A stretch of 64,000 nucleotides of DNA from Sedimentitalea sp041224545 (GTDB lineage: Bacteria; Pseudomonadota; Alphaproteobacteria; Rhodobacterales; Rhodobacteraceae): assembly GCF_041224545.1 (NCBI RefSeq), contig NZ_JBGFGP010000124.1:45754-109753 (forward strand), given 5' to 3'. Shown here piece by piece: positions 17,890 to 26,696 of the stretch (position 1 is its first letter; each line of letters opens with the position of its first letter). The position numbers were made by a program, and so were the translations under genes. The notes below the pieces were generated by a model. That model did no database searches. It was not told the origin of the DNA and worked only from the letters and a program-made list of their open reading frames with translations.

Positions 17890-18663
17890 ATGGCAGTCAA
17901 GCAAGTCGAAAACCTATTGGGATTGCTGGAATTTTTCGCTGAACGTAAGAGTCCCGCCACATTGGCCGATGTTGTGGCGCATTTCGGCTGGGCGCGGTCC
18001 AGCGCCTTCAACATTCTGACGACGCTGGTGGAAAACGGATATCTCTACGAACCCAAGGCGCGCTCGGGATTCTATCCATCACCCAGATGGCTGCAACTGG
18101 CTCAATCAATTGCGGAAGGTGAGCCAATCTCCGAAAAGCTTCGCCAGGTGATGACCGAACTGGCCACCCAGACCGGGGAAACAATCTGGATCTCTGCATC
18201 CAGTGGGCTGTTTGCTGTATTTATCGACATTGTCGAATCGATGGCCAACATTCGCTACACCGCCAAGGCGGGCAAGCGGGTTCCCATCCATGCAACGGCG
18301 TCCGGGCAGGCGCTGCTTTCACAACTTCCAGAACAGGATCGCAGCGTGTTGCTGCGAAAAGTCAACTTTGAGCGATATGGTGCCAATACCCCGATGAGCA
18401 TCTCCGAGGTTCTGGATCAAATCGAGGCCGGGCGTCGGCGTGGATGGTTCGAGTCCGCCTCGAACTATTCACCTGACCTTGGTGGCGTGGCCGTGCCCTT
18501 GGTGGACGGTCATCGGACCTACAGCGTCACCGTTGCAGGGCCTTTATACCGCGTCCGCGACAAGGCAGTCGAACATGCGCGTTGTATCCATGAAACGATA
18601 AACCGAATCTACGGTCGGGATCATAGCCGCACAACGCTCACAAACTTCGACATTCCGTTTTAA
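17890..18663 (+). CDS. IclR-family transcriptional regulator
   Basis: A 257-residue regulator with an N-terminal winged helix (LGLLEFFAERKSPATLADVV, then FGWARSSAFNILTTLVENGY). A C-terminal IclR effector domain follows (GKRVPIHATASGQALLSQLP; RGWFESASNYSPDLGGVAVP). It is divergent from the CoA-transferase gene and faces the palindromes at 17728-17761. It probably controls the 9206-17710 operon in response to its substrate or a CoA ester. GGAG about nine bases upstream supports the ATG. Confidence 0.92.
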   Translation: MAVKQVENLLGLLEFFAERKSPATLADVVAHFGWARSSAFNILTTLVENGYLYEPKARSGFYPSPRWLQLAQSIAEGEPISEKLRQVMTELATQTGETIWISASSGLFAVFIDIVESMANIRYTAKAGKRVPIHATASGQALLSQLPEQDRSVLLRKVNFERYGANTPMSISEVLDQIEAGRRRGWFESASNYSPDLGGVAVPLVDGHRTYSVTVAGPLYRVRDKAVEHARCIHETINRIYGRDHSRTTLTNFDIPF

Positions 18664-18784
18664 GCGACACCCACATTTGCGTGACCTGAGGCATCCGGGT
18701 GGGCGCGGCGGTCGGGACGGCATCGGGCCAGCAGCCTGATCAGGAGCCCGGCGGGCTGACCAGTGAGCCGCGCCGGGTTTGATA

Positions 18785-19621
18785 TCAGTCCGCGACGACG
18801 CTCTGTCGCTGGACACCAAGGCCTTCGATACCCAGTTCGACAATGTCGCCTTCTTTCAGATATTGCGGCGGCGTCTGCCCCATACCGACGCCCGGAGGTG
18901 TCCCCGTCGAAATCACATCGCCCGGTTGCAGGGTCATGAACTGGCTGAGGTAGGACACGAGATAGGCAACGCCATAGACCATCGTTCTGGTCGATCCATC
19001 CTGTTTGGTTTCGCCATTCACCGTCAGCCACATTCCAAGTTCCTGCGGGCTGGCAATCTCGTCCGGGGTCACGAGCCAGGGTCCGATCTGGCCATAATTG
19101 TCGCACGATTTGCCCTTGGTCCACTGCCCGGCGCGCTGCAGCTGAAAATCGCGTTCCGATACATCGTTGGTCACGGCATAGCCCGCCACATGCTGCATGG
19201 CATCGGCTTCGGATACGTATTTCGCGGGTTTGCCGATGATCACCGCCAGTTCAACCTCCCAATCGGTCTTGGTTGATCCGCGCGGGATCACGATCGGATC
19301 GTTCGGCCCGCAAATGGCCGAACTTGCCTTCATGAAAATCACCGGTTCGGGTGGCACGTCCATACCGCTTTCGGCGGCATGGTCGGCATAGTTCAGACCA
19401 ATGCAGATGAACTTTCCGGTGCCGGCGACCGGCGGCCCGAGACGTGGCGCGCCTTCCACAAGCGGCAGAGCCGAAACATCCATCCCCTTCAGGGCGGCGA
19501 GGTTTTCAAGCACCGCGCCGGACAGGTCCGGAATGAGGCCGGACAGATCCCTGATGTTGCCATCAACGTCCAGGACACCCGGTTTTTCCGCGCCCTGGGC
19601 GCCAAATCGCACAAACTTCAT
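18785..19621 (-). CDS. Fumarylacetoacetate hydrolase (FAH) family protein
   Basis: A 278-residue FAH-fold enzyme. Metal-site motifs are visible: FICIGLNYADHAAESG, then PVIFMKASSAICGPNDPIVI, then DWEVELAVIIGKPA and GYAVTNDVSERDFQ. The C-terminal DVISTGTPPGVGMG is also typical. Family members cleave diketo acids. With the SDR next to it, a likely reaction is hydrolysis of a 2,4-diketo-3-deoxy sugar acid, as in the non-phosphorylative L-fucose or L-rhamnose pathways. AAGGAG fixes the start at 19621; the longer upstream frame lacks homology. Last gene of the sugar-acid operon. Confidence 0.88.
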   Translation of the reverse strand: MKFVRFGAQGAEKPGVLDVDGNIRDLSGLIPDLSGAVLENLAALKGMDVSALPLVEGAPRLGPPVAGTGKFICIGLNYADHAAESGMDVPPEPVIFMKASSAICGPNDPIVIPRGSTKTDWEVELAVIIGKPAKYVSEADAMQHVAGYAVTNDVSERDFQLQRAGQWTKGKSCDNYGQIGPWLVTPDEIASPQELGMWLTVNGETKQDGSTRTMVYGVAYLVSYLSQFMTLQPGDVISTGTPPGVGMGQTPPQYLKEGDIVELGIEGLGVQRQSVVAD

Positions 19622-19632
19622 CTCACTCTCCT

Positions 19633-20361
19633 TCAGATAGCCCAGCCGCCATCCACGATATGGCATTGGCCGGTCGTAAATGCACTTGCATCGCTGGCGA
19701 GATACAGCGCAAGCGCAGCGATCTCTTGCGGTGTACCGATACGCCCCATGGGCTGACGGGCGATGAAATCGCCCATCGCCTTGTCGTAATCCCCGGTCGC
19801 CCGAAGGCGGTCGTGCAACGACGGGCTTTCGACGGTCCCGGGACAGATCGCGTTGCAACGGATTCCGTCCGTGACAAAATCGGCGGCAACCGATTTCGTC
19901 AGCCCGATCACCGCCGCTTTTGACGCACAATAGGCAAAGCGGTTCGGCACGCCTTTCACGCTGGATGCAACCGAAGCCATATTGATGATCGAACCCGACC
20001 CCTTTACCAGCATGCCGGGCAGATAGGCGCGGATCATCCGGTATTGGGCCTTCGCATTCAGATCAAAAGCGAAGTCCCAATCACTGGCAGCGCACTCCAT
20101 CACTGTGCCGGCATGGACGACGCCCGCGCAATTGAACAGCACGTCGATCGGCCCGGTCTCTTCGGCAAGTGCCGTAATGGCGGCGGCATCGGTGACATCG
20201 AGACGCCGGGACGTCGTGCCATCGATCTGCGTGACCGCTTCGGCATTCAGGTCGGTGGCCCAGACCGTCGCCCCCGCCGCGACAAAGGCTTCGGCGGTTG
20301 CGCGACCTATTCCCTGTCCGGCGGCTGTGATGAGACAGGTCTTGCCTGAAAGTGCTGTCAT
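19633..20361 (-). CDS. Short-chain dehydrogenase/reductase, probably 2-keto-3-deoxy sugar-acid dehydrogenase
   Basis: A 242-residue classical SDR with nucleotide-binding TAAGQGIGRATAEAF, NCAG at the central strand, and a Ser...Tyr-x-x-x-Lys site (MASVASSVKG, then FAYCASKAAVIGLT). Asp in VWATDLN suggests NAD preference. Similar SDRs oxidise 2-keto-3-deoxy-L-fuconate or -rhamnonate; the neighbouring FAH hydrolase would take the diketo product. AGGAG before 20361 sets the start. Assignment to the exact sugar acid is inference. Confidence 0.87.
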   Translation of the reverse strand: MTALSGKTCLITAAGQGIGRATAEAFVAAGATVWATDLNAEAVTQIDGTTSRRLDVTDAAAITALAEETGPIDVLFNCAGVVHAGTVMECAASDWDFAFDLNAKAQYRMIRAYLPGMLVKGSGSIINMASVASSVKGVPNRFAYCASKAAVIGLTKSVAADFVTDGIRCNAICPGTVESPSLHDRLRATGDYDKAMGDFIARQPMGRIGTPQEIAALALYLASDASAFTTGQCHIVDGGWAI

Positions 20362-20387
20362 ATCGGTCTCCTGATTTGGGAATGTGG

Positions 20388-21674
20388 TCATGCGCCGGCC
20401 TTTCCAAGCAACAGATCCGGCAGGAAAGTCACCAGCGTGGGGAAGAAGATCAGCAGCAACAGCACCACGATCAGCGGGATGAGGAAGGGCAGGATTGCGC
20501 GGGTCAGCACGCTGAGGCTGATCCCCGACACGCCCGAGATCACGAAAAGCCCTATCCCCATGGGCGGCGTCATCAGACCGATCATCAGATTGAAGATGAA
20601 GACCACCCCGAAATGCACCGGATCTATGCCGACCGCCGCGACTGTCGGCGCCAGGGCCGGCACCGCCAGGATCATGATCGCGAGACCCTCGACAAAGAAT
20701 CCGGCGATGAACAGGAACAGGTTGATGATGAGCAGCAGCAACAGCGGATTTTCGGTCAGCGATGTCAGCCAGATCGACAGGTTCTTGGGCGCCTCATGCG
20801 CGGCAAGAACCCAGGCAAAAACGCTGGCCGTCGCCACGATGAAACAGACCATCGCCGTGGTGCGTATGGTGTCGAGGATGACGTCGTACAGTTCCCTGAA
20901 TCCGATCTCGCGATAGACGAGCATCGACAGCACGATGGCATAGGCCGAGGCGCCGACAGCGGCCTCGGTCGGCGAGAACAGCCCGCCCACGATTCCCGCG
21001 ATGATGATCGCCGGGGTGAGCAACGGCAGAACCGCACGCAGGAAGCTGCGGCAGACATGACCAAGCGTTGGTACATCGTCGCGCGGAAAGTTGCGGCGAC
21101 GGGCAACGATGCCAATCAGGATCATGAGCGCCACCGCGGTCAGAAGTCCGGGCACCACCCCGCCCAGGAACAGCCGCCCGATCGAGGCATCCGCCAGCAC
21201 GCCATAGATCACCATGGGGATCGATGGCGGAATCAGCGGCCCGATCACCGAAGACGAGGCCGTGACGGCACCGGCAAACCCGTCGGTGTATCCGGCCTTT
21301 CGCATCGCCCGGATTTCCATGTTCCCGAGTCCCCCGGCATCGGCCAGCGCCGACCCCGACATGCCCGAAAAGATGATCGACGCCACCACATTCACATGGG
21401 CCAGCCCGCCCCGGAAATGACCGACGAGCGATCTGGCGAAGACAAAGACGCGCTCGGTAATGCCGCCTGCATTCATCAGATTGCCCGCGAAGATGAAAAA
21501 GGGCACCGCCAGCAGCGGGAAGCTGTCCGATATGGATTTGGTCATTCGTTGCGCCATGACAGCCAGCGGCGTGCCATCGGACCAGAGCTGGATCATCGCC
21601 GAAATGCCAAGGGTAAAGGCCACACCCATACCGAGAAGCAGAAGCGCCAGCCAAAGGAATATCATTGCAAACAT
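20388..21674 (-). CDS. dctM: TRAP transporter large permease subunit, DctM family
   Basis: A 428-residue DctM-type permease, about 12 TM helices. GVAFTLGISAMIQLW lies near the start, FSGMSGSALADAGGLGNMEI in the scoop region, PLIPPSIPMVIYG after it, and GLMTPPMGIGLFVISG near the end. It follows dctQ by 13 bases. Second TRAP system in the window, here probably importing a sugar acid because the downstream enzymes start from an aldonate-type substrate and no sugar dehydrogenase or lactonase is present. Confidence 0.93.
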   Translation of the reverse strand: MFAMIFLWLALLLLGMGVAFTLGISAMIQLWSDGTPLAVMAQRMTKSISDSFPLLAVPFFIFAGNLMNAGGITERVFVFARSLVGHFRGGLAHVNVVASIIFSGMSGSALADAGGLGNMEIRAMRKAGYTDGFAGAVTASSSVIGPLIPPSIPMVIYGVLADASIGRLFLGGVVPGLLTAVALMILIGIVARRRNFPRDDVPTLGHVCRSFLRAVLPLLTPAIIIAGIVGGLFSPTEAAVGASAYAIVLSMLVYREIGFRELYDVILDTIRTTAMVCFIVATASVFAWVLAAHEAPKNLSIWLTSLTENPLLLLLIINLFLFIAGFFVEGLAIMILAVPALAPTVAAVGIDPVHFGVVFIFNLMIGLMTPPMGIGLFVISGVSGISLSVLTRAILPFLIPLIVVLLLLIFFPTLVTFLPDLLLGKAGA

Positions 21675-21687
21675 TGTGTCAGGGCCT

Positions 21688-22170
21688 TCAGATCAACGAG
21701 CCATCGGCATCTTTCGGGGCACCGTGCCGCGCCGCGCGCATGAGGTTCGCTGCGGTGCGCACGGCGATAAGTGCGGCGGAAACGGGCACGGCGGCATATT
21801 CCCAGGATGAACTGATACCCATCGCAATCGTGGGCAGCTTGCGGACCTTCCAGGCAACATCAGTGCCATGCCAGCAAAGCGCTACGGCAAAGCCGAGGAC
21901 AAGAAGCTGCATGGCCATGTAAACCGTGGTGCGCAGTCGGCTGGGAAACCGGTTGGTCAGCAATGTGATCGAGATATGCCCGTTCAGCCGGACCAGATAA
22001 GCCGCCCCCAGAAACACGATCCACAGAAACAGGAAGCGCGCGGCCTCTTCCGACCAGGCCAGGGGATAGGGAAAGAAATGGCGGCTGAGGATTTGCAGGA
22101 CAAGCACCCCAAAGGCCGTCAGAAACAGAATCACCAGAAGAATCTCTTCCAGTTTTTCGAACATGCGCAT
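21688..22170 (-). CDS. dctQ: TRAP transporter small permease subunit, DctQ family
   Basis: A 160-residue four-helix membrane protein with the DctQ core (LILFLTAFGVLVLQILSR-like first helix and the motif PLAWSEEAARFLFLWIVFLG). It sits between dctP and dctM of the second TRAP system. The length is normal. It would form the membrane scaffold with DctM. Confidence 0.92.
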   Translation of the reverse strand: MRMFEKLEEILLVILFLTAFGVLVLQILSRHFFPYPLAWSEEAARFLFLWIVFLGAAYLVRLNGHISITLLTNRFPSRLRTTVYMAMQLLVLGFAVALCWHGTDVAWKVRKLPTIAMGISSSWEYAAVPVSAALIAVRTAANLMRAARHGAPKDADGSLI

Positions 22171-22238
22171 GTCATGAATCCTCGCTCGGCTGCATAATTG
22201 CGCCGGGCCGGTTGGTGGCGGCCCAGCGCGGACTCAGG

Positions 22239-23213
22239 TCACTCGACAGCGGCCATGGCATCAAAGACGCCAGCGCCCCAGACATCTTCGAATTCGGCAT
22301 AGACCGGGGCCATGGCCGCAGCCATCTCGGCGCGATCGGGTTCTGTCACCTTCATGCCCTTGTCCTTCAGCGTCGCAACCAGGTCTGCCTCGACGTCCAC
22401 GATGCTCTGGTTATATGCGTCGCCTACCTCGCTGAAGGCTTCGATCAGGATGGCCTGATCTTCCTCGGACAACGAATTCCAGGCCATTTCAGACACGATG
22501 GGCGCCACGAACTGGACCAGATGCCCGGTCAGAGCCAGATGTTCCTGGACTTCATAGAACTTGGCCGCATCGATGGTGGGCAGCGGGTTTTCCTGGCCGT
22601 CGACGACGCCGGTTTGCAGGCCCAGGTACAATTCGGAAAAGGCCATCGGTGTCGGCGTCGCGCCAAGCGCCTTCATGAACGACAGGCTCAGCGCCACCTC
22701 GGGAACGCGCACCTTCATGTCCGCCATATCCGCAACCGAATTGACCGGGCCGAGGTTGTTGGTCAGATGGCGAGTGCCGTAGTACCAGATATCGAGCATC
22801 CGAAAGTCATGATCGGCGCGCAGTTCCTCGACGATCTTCCGGCCCTGCTCGCTTGCGAACATGCGCTCGACATGGGCGAAGTCCTTGGCGAGAAACGGTG
22901 CCTCGAAAACCCCCATGCTGGGCGTCCACTGGCTCAGGATGCCGGCACCGTCAAAGGCCATCTGATGCGTGCCAAGTGTCATGCCCGTCAGGATCTCTTT
23001 GGCGCCGCCGATCTGTCCCGAAGGGAATACCTTTATGTCAACACGACCGTCCGTTTTTTCGAGAACTTGCGCAGCAGCCTTTTCCAGCGCCAGATTGGTC
23101 GGATGCGACGGCGGCAAGACATGCCCCAGACGCCATTCCTCCGCCTGGACCTGCGACATCAAGGACAATGTGGCCGCGGTTGCGACGGCGCTCAGCGTGG
23201 TCAAAAATCTCAT
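22239..23213 (-). CDS. dctP: TRAP transporter substrate-binding protein, DctP family
   Basis: A 324-residue periplasmic binding protein with signal peptide MRFLTTLSAVATAATLSLMS ending near QVQA-E. The mature start, EEWRLGHVLPPSHPTNLALE, is typical of sugar-acid TRAP receptors. MADMKVRVPEVALSLSF contains the Arg position that contacts the ligand carboxylate. ELYLGLQTGVVDGQENPLPT is a strong DctP signature. First of the three transport genes; it follows the UxaA-type enzyme gene by 46 bases. Confidence 0.93.
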   Translation of the reverse strand: MRFLTTLSAVATAATLSLMSQVQAEEWRLGHVLPPSHPTNLALEKAAAQVLEKTDGRVDIKVFPSGQIGGAKEILTGMTLGTHQMAFDGAGILSQWTPSMGVFEAPFLAKDFAHVERMFASEQGRKIVEELRADHDFRMLDIWYYGTRHLTNNLGPVNSVADMADMKVRVPEVALSLSFMKALGATPTPMAFSELYLGLQTGVVDGQENPLPTIDAAKFYEVQEHLALTGHLVQFVAPIVSEMAWNSLSEEDQAILIEAFSEVGDAYNQSIVDVEADLVATLKDKGMKVTEPDRAEMAAAMAPVYAEFEDVWGAGVFDAMAAVE

Positions 23214-23259
23214 CTTTTCCTCCTGTAAACCGAGATCTTATTGTGCGGGTGACTGCAAG

Positions 23260-24447
23260 TCAGCCTGGCAGGCAGGCAGGCCCGATCGGGTCGAAACTCT
23301 TATAGGTCAGAATGAACTCGGCGTGGCCGAGCTCTTCGGATTTGGTCGGCGCCCCGGCCGCCACATCAATCACCAGGTCGTGGATTTCGTCGGCCACCGC
23401 ATCAAGCCCGTCCCCCTGAAGGATACGCCCGGCATTGACGTCCATATCCTCGGAGAGCCGCGCATAGGTATCCGGGTTGGCACAGACCTTGATGACCGGC
23501 GAAATCGCCGAGCCCACCACCGAGCCGCGCCCTGTCACGAACAGGATCACATGCGCTCCGCAGGCGATAAGCTCGGCGATCTCGGCATTGTCGTTGATGT
23601 TGGGAAAGCCGAACCGCACCTCGCCATCGGGGACCACATCCAGCAGATACAGGCCGCCGGTTGGCGGAATGTCACCCGGTTTGATCAGACCGACAATCGG
23701 CGCGGCGCCGGATTTGGCATAAGCGCCCATCGATTTTTCCTCGATGGTCGACAGCCCGCCTTCGGCATTGCCCGCCGCAAAGCTGCCATAGCCCAGCGTG
23801 GCATAGTATTCGGCGGCCTTGTTCACCGATTGCACAAGCGCGCGCGCGAGCTCCGGGGTGGCGGCGCGGGCGGCCATGATCTGCTCGCATCCGATAAGCT
23901 CGCCGGTTTCCTCAAAGATGCATGCGGCACCGGCGGCGCCCATCCGGTCAAAGGCGCGACCGACCGCCGGATTGCCGGTGATCCCGCTGGTAGCATCCGA
24001 TCCGCCGCAGATCGTACCGACCACCAGATCCGACATGTCCATGGGAACGCGGGGTGTGACGCGCAGCGCCTCGATCTGCTCGGCAACCCAGGACCGGCCC
24101 TGATCGACCGAGGACCGGGTTCCCCCGGCGCGCTGGATCACGATAGAGGTGACGGGACGGCCACTCTCGGCAACGACCTTTTCCAGCCGGAAGCGATTGA
24201 AGCTCTCGCATCCAAGCGAAATCAAAAGCACCGCGCCCACATTGGGATGCGTACACAGCCGCTCCATCATGGTCTGGGCATAGTCGTTCGGATAGCACCC
24301 CGGAAAGCCGATCACCTGTGCGCCCTGATCGCGATAAGGCATCACGATTTCGGTGGCGACATGGCGCGCGCATTCCACCAGATAGACCACAGCGGTCACA
24401 TTGCGGATGCCCTTGCGGCCGTCACGGCGCAGATAGCCTTCAAGCAT
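23260..24447 (-). CDS. UxaA-family hydro-lyase, large part (altronate/galactarate dehydratase C-terminal domain)
   Basis: A 395-residue protein equal to the catalytic C-terminal part of altronate or galactarate dehydratases. It begins GYLRRDGRKGIRNV and contains PGCYPNDYAQTMMERLCTHP, LLISLGCESFN and GTICGGSDATSGITGNPAVG, with TGRGSVVGSAISPVIKVCAN near the end. Conserved Cys and His residues fit a metal centre. The small SAF part is a separate overlapping gene just upstream. Expected to dehydrate an aldonate or aldarate. The same split occurs in sulfolactate sulfo-lyase, but the neighbours favour a sugar acid. Confidence 0.87.
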   Translation of the reverse strand: MLEGYLRRDGRKGIRNVTAVVYLVECARHVATEIVMPYRDQGAQVIGFPGCYPNDYAQTMMERLCTHPNVGAVLLISLGCESFNRFRLEKVVAESGRPVTSIVIQRAGGTRSSVDQGRSWVAEQIEALRVTPRVPMDMSDLVVGTICGGSDATSGITGNPAVGRAFDRMGAAGAACIFEETGELIGCEQIMAARAATPELARALVQSVNKAAEYYATLGYGSFAAGNAEGGLSTIEEKSMGAYAKSGAAPIVGLIKPGDIPPTGGLYLLDVVPDGEVRFGFPNINDNAEIAELIACGAHVILFVTGRGSVVGSAISPVIKVCANPDTYARLSEDMDVNAGRILQGDGLDAVADEIHDLVIDVAAGAPTKSEELGHAEFILTYKSFDPIGPACLPG

Positions 24448-24757
24448 GGGTGCCTCCTGCGGTTTCCGTCAGCGAATGCGTGGCGGTATAGTCGCTCTGG
24501 ATATTGTGCACATGCACATGGTCGCCCGGTGAGATATCGACCGAGGCCGAGCCGATCGGCACCCCGTATTTGCGGATTTTCTCGCCCCGGGCGATGGCGA
24601 CGCGCGCGATCTTCTGGCCCAGCGTCACCGGTTGTTTCACATCGACGAACGTGCCGTCAGATACAGGGTTCGGGCCGGCATCGACCGGTCCGAGCGCCAC
24701 AAGAACATTATCAGTATCGGAGAGCAGCAACAGCTTGTGTGTGTTCGGAGTGGTCAT
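24440..24757 (-). CDS. SAF-domain small subunit of a split UxaA-type dehydratase
   Basis: A 105-residue SAF-domain protein, equal to the N-terminal domain of altronate dehydratase. The core includes SDTDNVLVALGPVDAG, VKQPVTLGQKIARVAIARGE, KIRKYGVPIGSAS and PGDHVHVHNIQSDYT. The lysine and arginine pattern KIRKYG and the HVHN segment are typical. It overlaps the large-part gene by eight bases, so the two are made together and probably form one enzyme. Confidence 0.87.
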   Translation of the reverse strand: MTTPNTHKLLLLSDTDNVLVALGPVDAGPNPVSDGTFVDVKQPVTLGQKIARVAIARGEKIRKYGVPIGSASVDISPGDHVHVHNIQSDYTATHSLTETAGGTHA

Positions 24758-24769
24758 GCGGGGCTTTCG

Positions 24770-25879
24770 TCAGATTTTGAGGACGGTTGCATTCTCGATC
24801 AGATCCCAGTCGAGATCGCGGCCCAGGCCGGGCGTGTCGGGAAGGCGGGCGATACCGTCTTGAACGGGCAACGGCTCGGTCAGACCAAAGGCGAAATCCT
24901 CAACCGGGCACAGCAGCTCCAGATAGGAACAGTTGCGGATCGCCGCGCACAGATGCAGATTCACCAGTTCGAGCGGATGGAAGATGGTCGAATGCAACTC
25001 GCAATTGACGTTGAACGCCTCGGCCAGATGCGCCGTCTTCATGACTGCGGTCACACCGCCCGACCAGCTTACGTCGGCGCGCACCGCATCCACCACATGT
25101 GTCGAAAGACATTCCGCGATACTGTATGGATGTTTCGCGATGACCTCGGTTCCCCAGACCGGTATATCCAGCGCGCGGGTCAACTCGCGCAGGGAAGACA
25201 GGCTTTCATCCGCCATGGGTTCCTCGAACCAGGCAAATCCAAGCTCTTCAAGACCCCGGCCATAGCGCAGCGCCTCGGGCAGGGTCATGAGCGCGACGGG
25301 ATCCGAGGCCAGCGTGAACTCGCGCCCGACCGCCGCGCGCACATCGGCATGAATATCCAGATCATCGGTAATCGACTTGCCAGGCGGGTGCAGCTTGTAG
25401 GCTGCAAACCCGTTGTCCCGCGCGGCCATCGCCTCGGCGATATAGACGTCGGCATCGTCATGAAACATCGAACTCAGGTATACCGGCACCTCGTCCCGAA
25501 CGCCGCCCAGAAACTTGTAGAGTGGCTGGCCCGCCGCCTGCGCCGCCAACAGCCAGAGACATGTGTCCAGCGGCCCGTAGATATAGATCGGCAGGTGGCT
25601 CCAGAATCGATCCTGGGTTCGAAAATCATGCCAGAGTGCCTCGCGGTCGCGCGCGTCCCTTCCCTCGACGAAGTGCTTCAGGGACGCGGCCAGATGGGCA
25701 GAGCCAAGCGCGCTCGCACCCGCAAAGCCGAAGATCGATGCCCGATGCCCGCAATCGGTTTCCATCGTGTAGACCAGAAACTCGATCCCCTCGGCCCGTT
25801 TCGCACCCCGGAGCAGGTCGCCAGAAGCGGCATCGCCGGCAATCCGGCACGCGCGAATGTCCAGCCTCCTGATGCGCAT
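24770..25879 (-). CDS. Mandelate-racemase/enolase superfamily acid-sugar dehydratase
   Basis: A 369-residue enolase-superfamily protein. Metal ligands are visible in order: Asp in LASDPVAL, Glu in WFEEPM, Glu in VWGTEV. The Asp-His dyad typical of the mandelate racemase subgroup appears as VRADVSWSGGVT and CELHSTIF. On the second barrel strand the usual K-x-K is AYKLHPPG, that is K-x-H. Members dehydrate aldonates to 2-keto-3-deoxy acids. It overlaps the RraA-type gene by one base (TGATG). Two different dehydratase types in one operon suggest two substrates, or that one is a racemase or epimerase. Confidence 0.87.
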   Translation of the reverse strand: MRIRRLDIRACRIAGDAASGDLLRGAKRAEGIEFLVYTMETDCGHRASIFGFAGASALGSAHLAASLKHFVEGRDARDREALWHDFRTQDRFWSHLPIYIYGPLDTCLWLLAAQAAGQPLYKFLGGVRDEVPVYLSSMFHDDADVYIAEAMAARDNGFAAYKLHPPGKSITDDLDIHADVRAAVGREFTLASDPVALMTLPEALRYGRGLEELGFAWFEEPMADESLSSLRELTRALDIPVWGTEVIAKHPYSIAECLSTHVVDAVRADVSWSGGVTAVMKTAHLAEAFNVNCELHSTIFHPLELVNLHLCAAIRNCSYLELLCPVEDFAFGLTEPLPVQDGIARLPDTPGLGRDLDWDLIENATVLKI

Positions 25880-26529
25880 CAGAACTTGCCGTAAGTCAGA
25901 TAGGCTTCCTGTGGATCGGTGCCGTTCATGATCGCGGTCCGCACCTTGCTTTCGGTCTGCATCGCCTCGACGCTTTTCATCGTCACGTCTTCGGCAAGGG
26001 CGCGCGGTACACGTACCATACCATCCCGATCACCAAGCATATAATCACCCGGCTCGATCCGCACGTCTTCGATCTGAATCGGAACATCCGTCGCGGTCGG
26101 TATCCAGCGCCCGACGACATCCTTGGGGGTATGTCCCCGCCGCCAGGTCTGAAATCCGATGTCGAGCAAAAAGTTCGTGTCCCGCGCCAGACCGTCAAGA
26201 ACGCAACCCAGAACACCCTTCTTCTGGAGCGTTTCGGCCGTCAGCTCGCCCATCTGTGCCAGGTCGTGCGTGTGCGGCTGGCTGACCCAGACATGGCCCG
26301 CCCGGGCCTTGGACAAAAGACCGGTCCAGGCCAGCAGGGTCTGATGCCCGTCGGCAGTATCATCGGGGCGCCCCTCGATGGTGAAGGCGGGTCCGCACAG
26401 GGTCCGTTCCGGCATCAGGGGCGTGATGTCATGAGGCAACGTGAAATTTCGCAGCCCCATAGCGCGCAATATGTCATGCACAACGCCCGAATAGCAGGTC
26501 GAGAGTCGCTCGGTGATCTTGTCGGTCAT
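25879..26529 (-). CDS. RraA-family (HMG/CHA aldolase-like) protein
   Basis: A 216-residue RraA-fold protein. The active-site signature is present: GCVLDGLARDTNFLLDIGF carries the Asp and the Arg-Asp pair of the class II pyruvate aldolases, and PGDYMLGDRDGMVRVPRAL is the family end motif. Such proteins cleave 4-hydroxy-2-oxo acids to pyruvate, or lack activity as RNase E regulators. The operon context favours an aldolase. AAGGGG before the ATG at 26529 sets the start. First gene of the minus-strand sugar-acid operon. Confidence 0.87.
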   Translation of the reverse strand: MTDKITERLSTCYSGVVHDILRAMGLRNFTLPHDITPLMPERTLCGPAFTIEGRPDDTADGHQTLLAWTGLLSKARAGHVWVSQPHTHDLAQMGELTAETLQKKGVLGCVLDGLARDTNFLLDIGFQTWRRGHTPKDVVGRWIPTATDVPIQIEDVRIEPGDYMLGDRDGMVRVPRALAEDVTMKSVEAMQTESKVRTAIMNGTDPQEAYLTYGKF

Positions 26530-26622
26530 GCCTACCCCTTCGAAACTGGCCCGGCGACGCCGGGAAGGCGATGGGTCGAGGTCGCGCCTCCACCCAAAAT
26601 TCACATATGAGTTGTTGCTTCA

Positions 26623-26651
26623 TCAATGAATTGATTGATTGTGTCAATGAA
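26623..26651. promoter_or_regulatory. Operator candidate upstream of the sugar-acid operon
   Basis: The octamer TCAATGAA occurs at 26623-26630 and 26644-26651, exactly 21 bases apart (two helical turns). Each copy faces a TTGA to form dyads: TCAATGAATTGA, and ATTGA-TTGTG-TCAAT at 26634-26648. The site lies in the divergent spacer between the RraA-type gene and the IclR gene, in an AT-rich island. Binding by the IclR protein is inferred. Confidence 0.48.
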
Positions 26652-26696
26652 AACTTGCGGCTAGTGTTTCGCCAGTGTTGGAAAGGCGATGATGTA

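Noticed and set aside
20352..21743. 463-codon plus-strand frame opposite the dctM gene
   Set aside because: Composition is dominated by Gln/His/Arg/Asp, typical of the antisense of a hydrophobic GC-rich membrane gene; no domain.
23260..24757. Identification of the split UxaA/SAF pair as sulfolactate sulfo-lyase (SuyAB)
   Set aside because: The split fits, but no sulfolactate dehydrogenase or sulfonate transporter is nearby, while acid-sugar dehydratase, SDR, FAH and RraA genes are.
22969..24780. 603-codon plus-strand frame opposite dctP and UxaA genes
   Set aside because: Runs through three well-supported minus-strand genes and has no recognisable family feature.
24632..25894. 420-codon plus-strand frame opposite the enolase-superfamily gene
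   Set aside because: Antisense of a protein with intact catalytic motifs; no ribosome site or homology.
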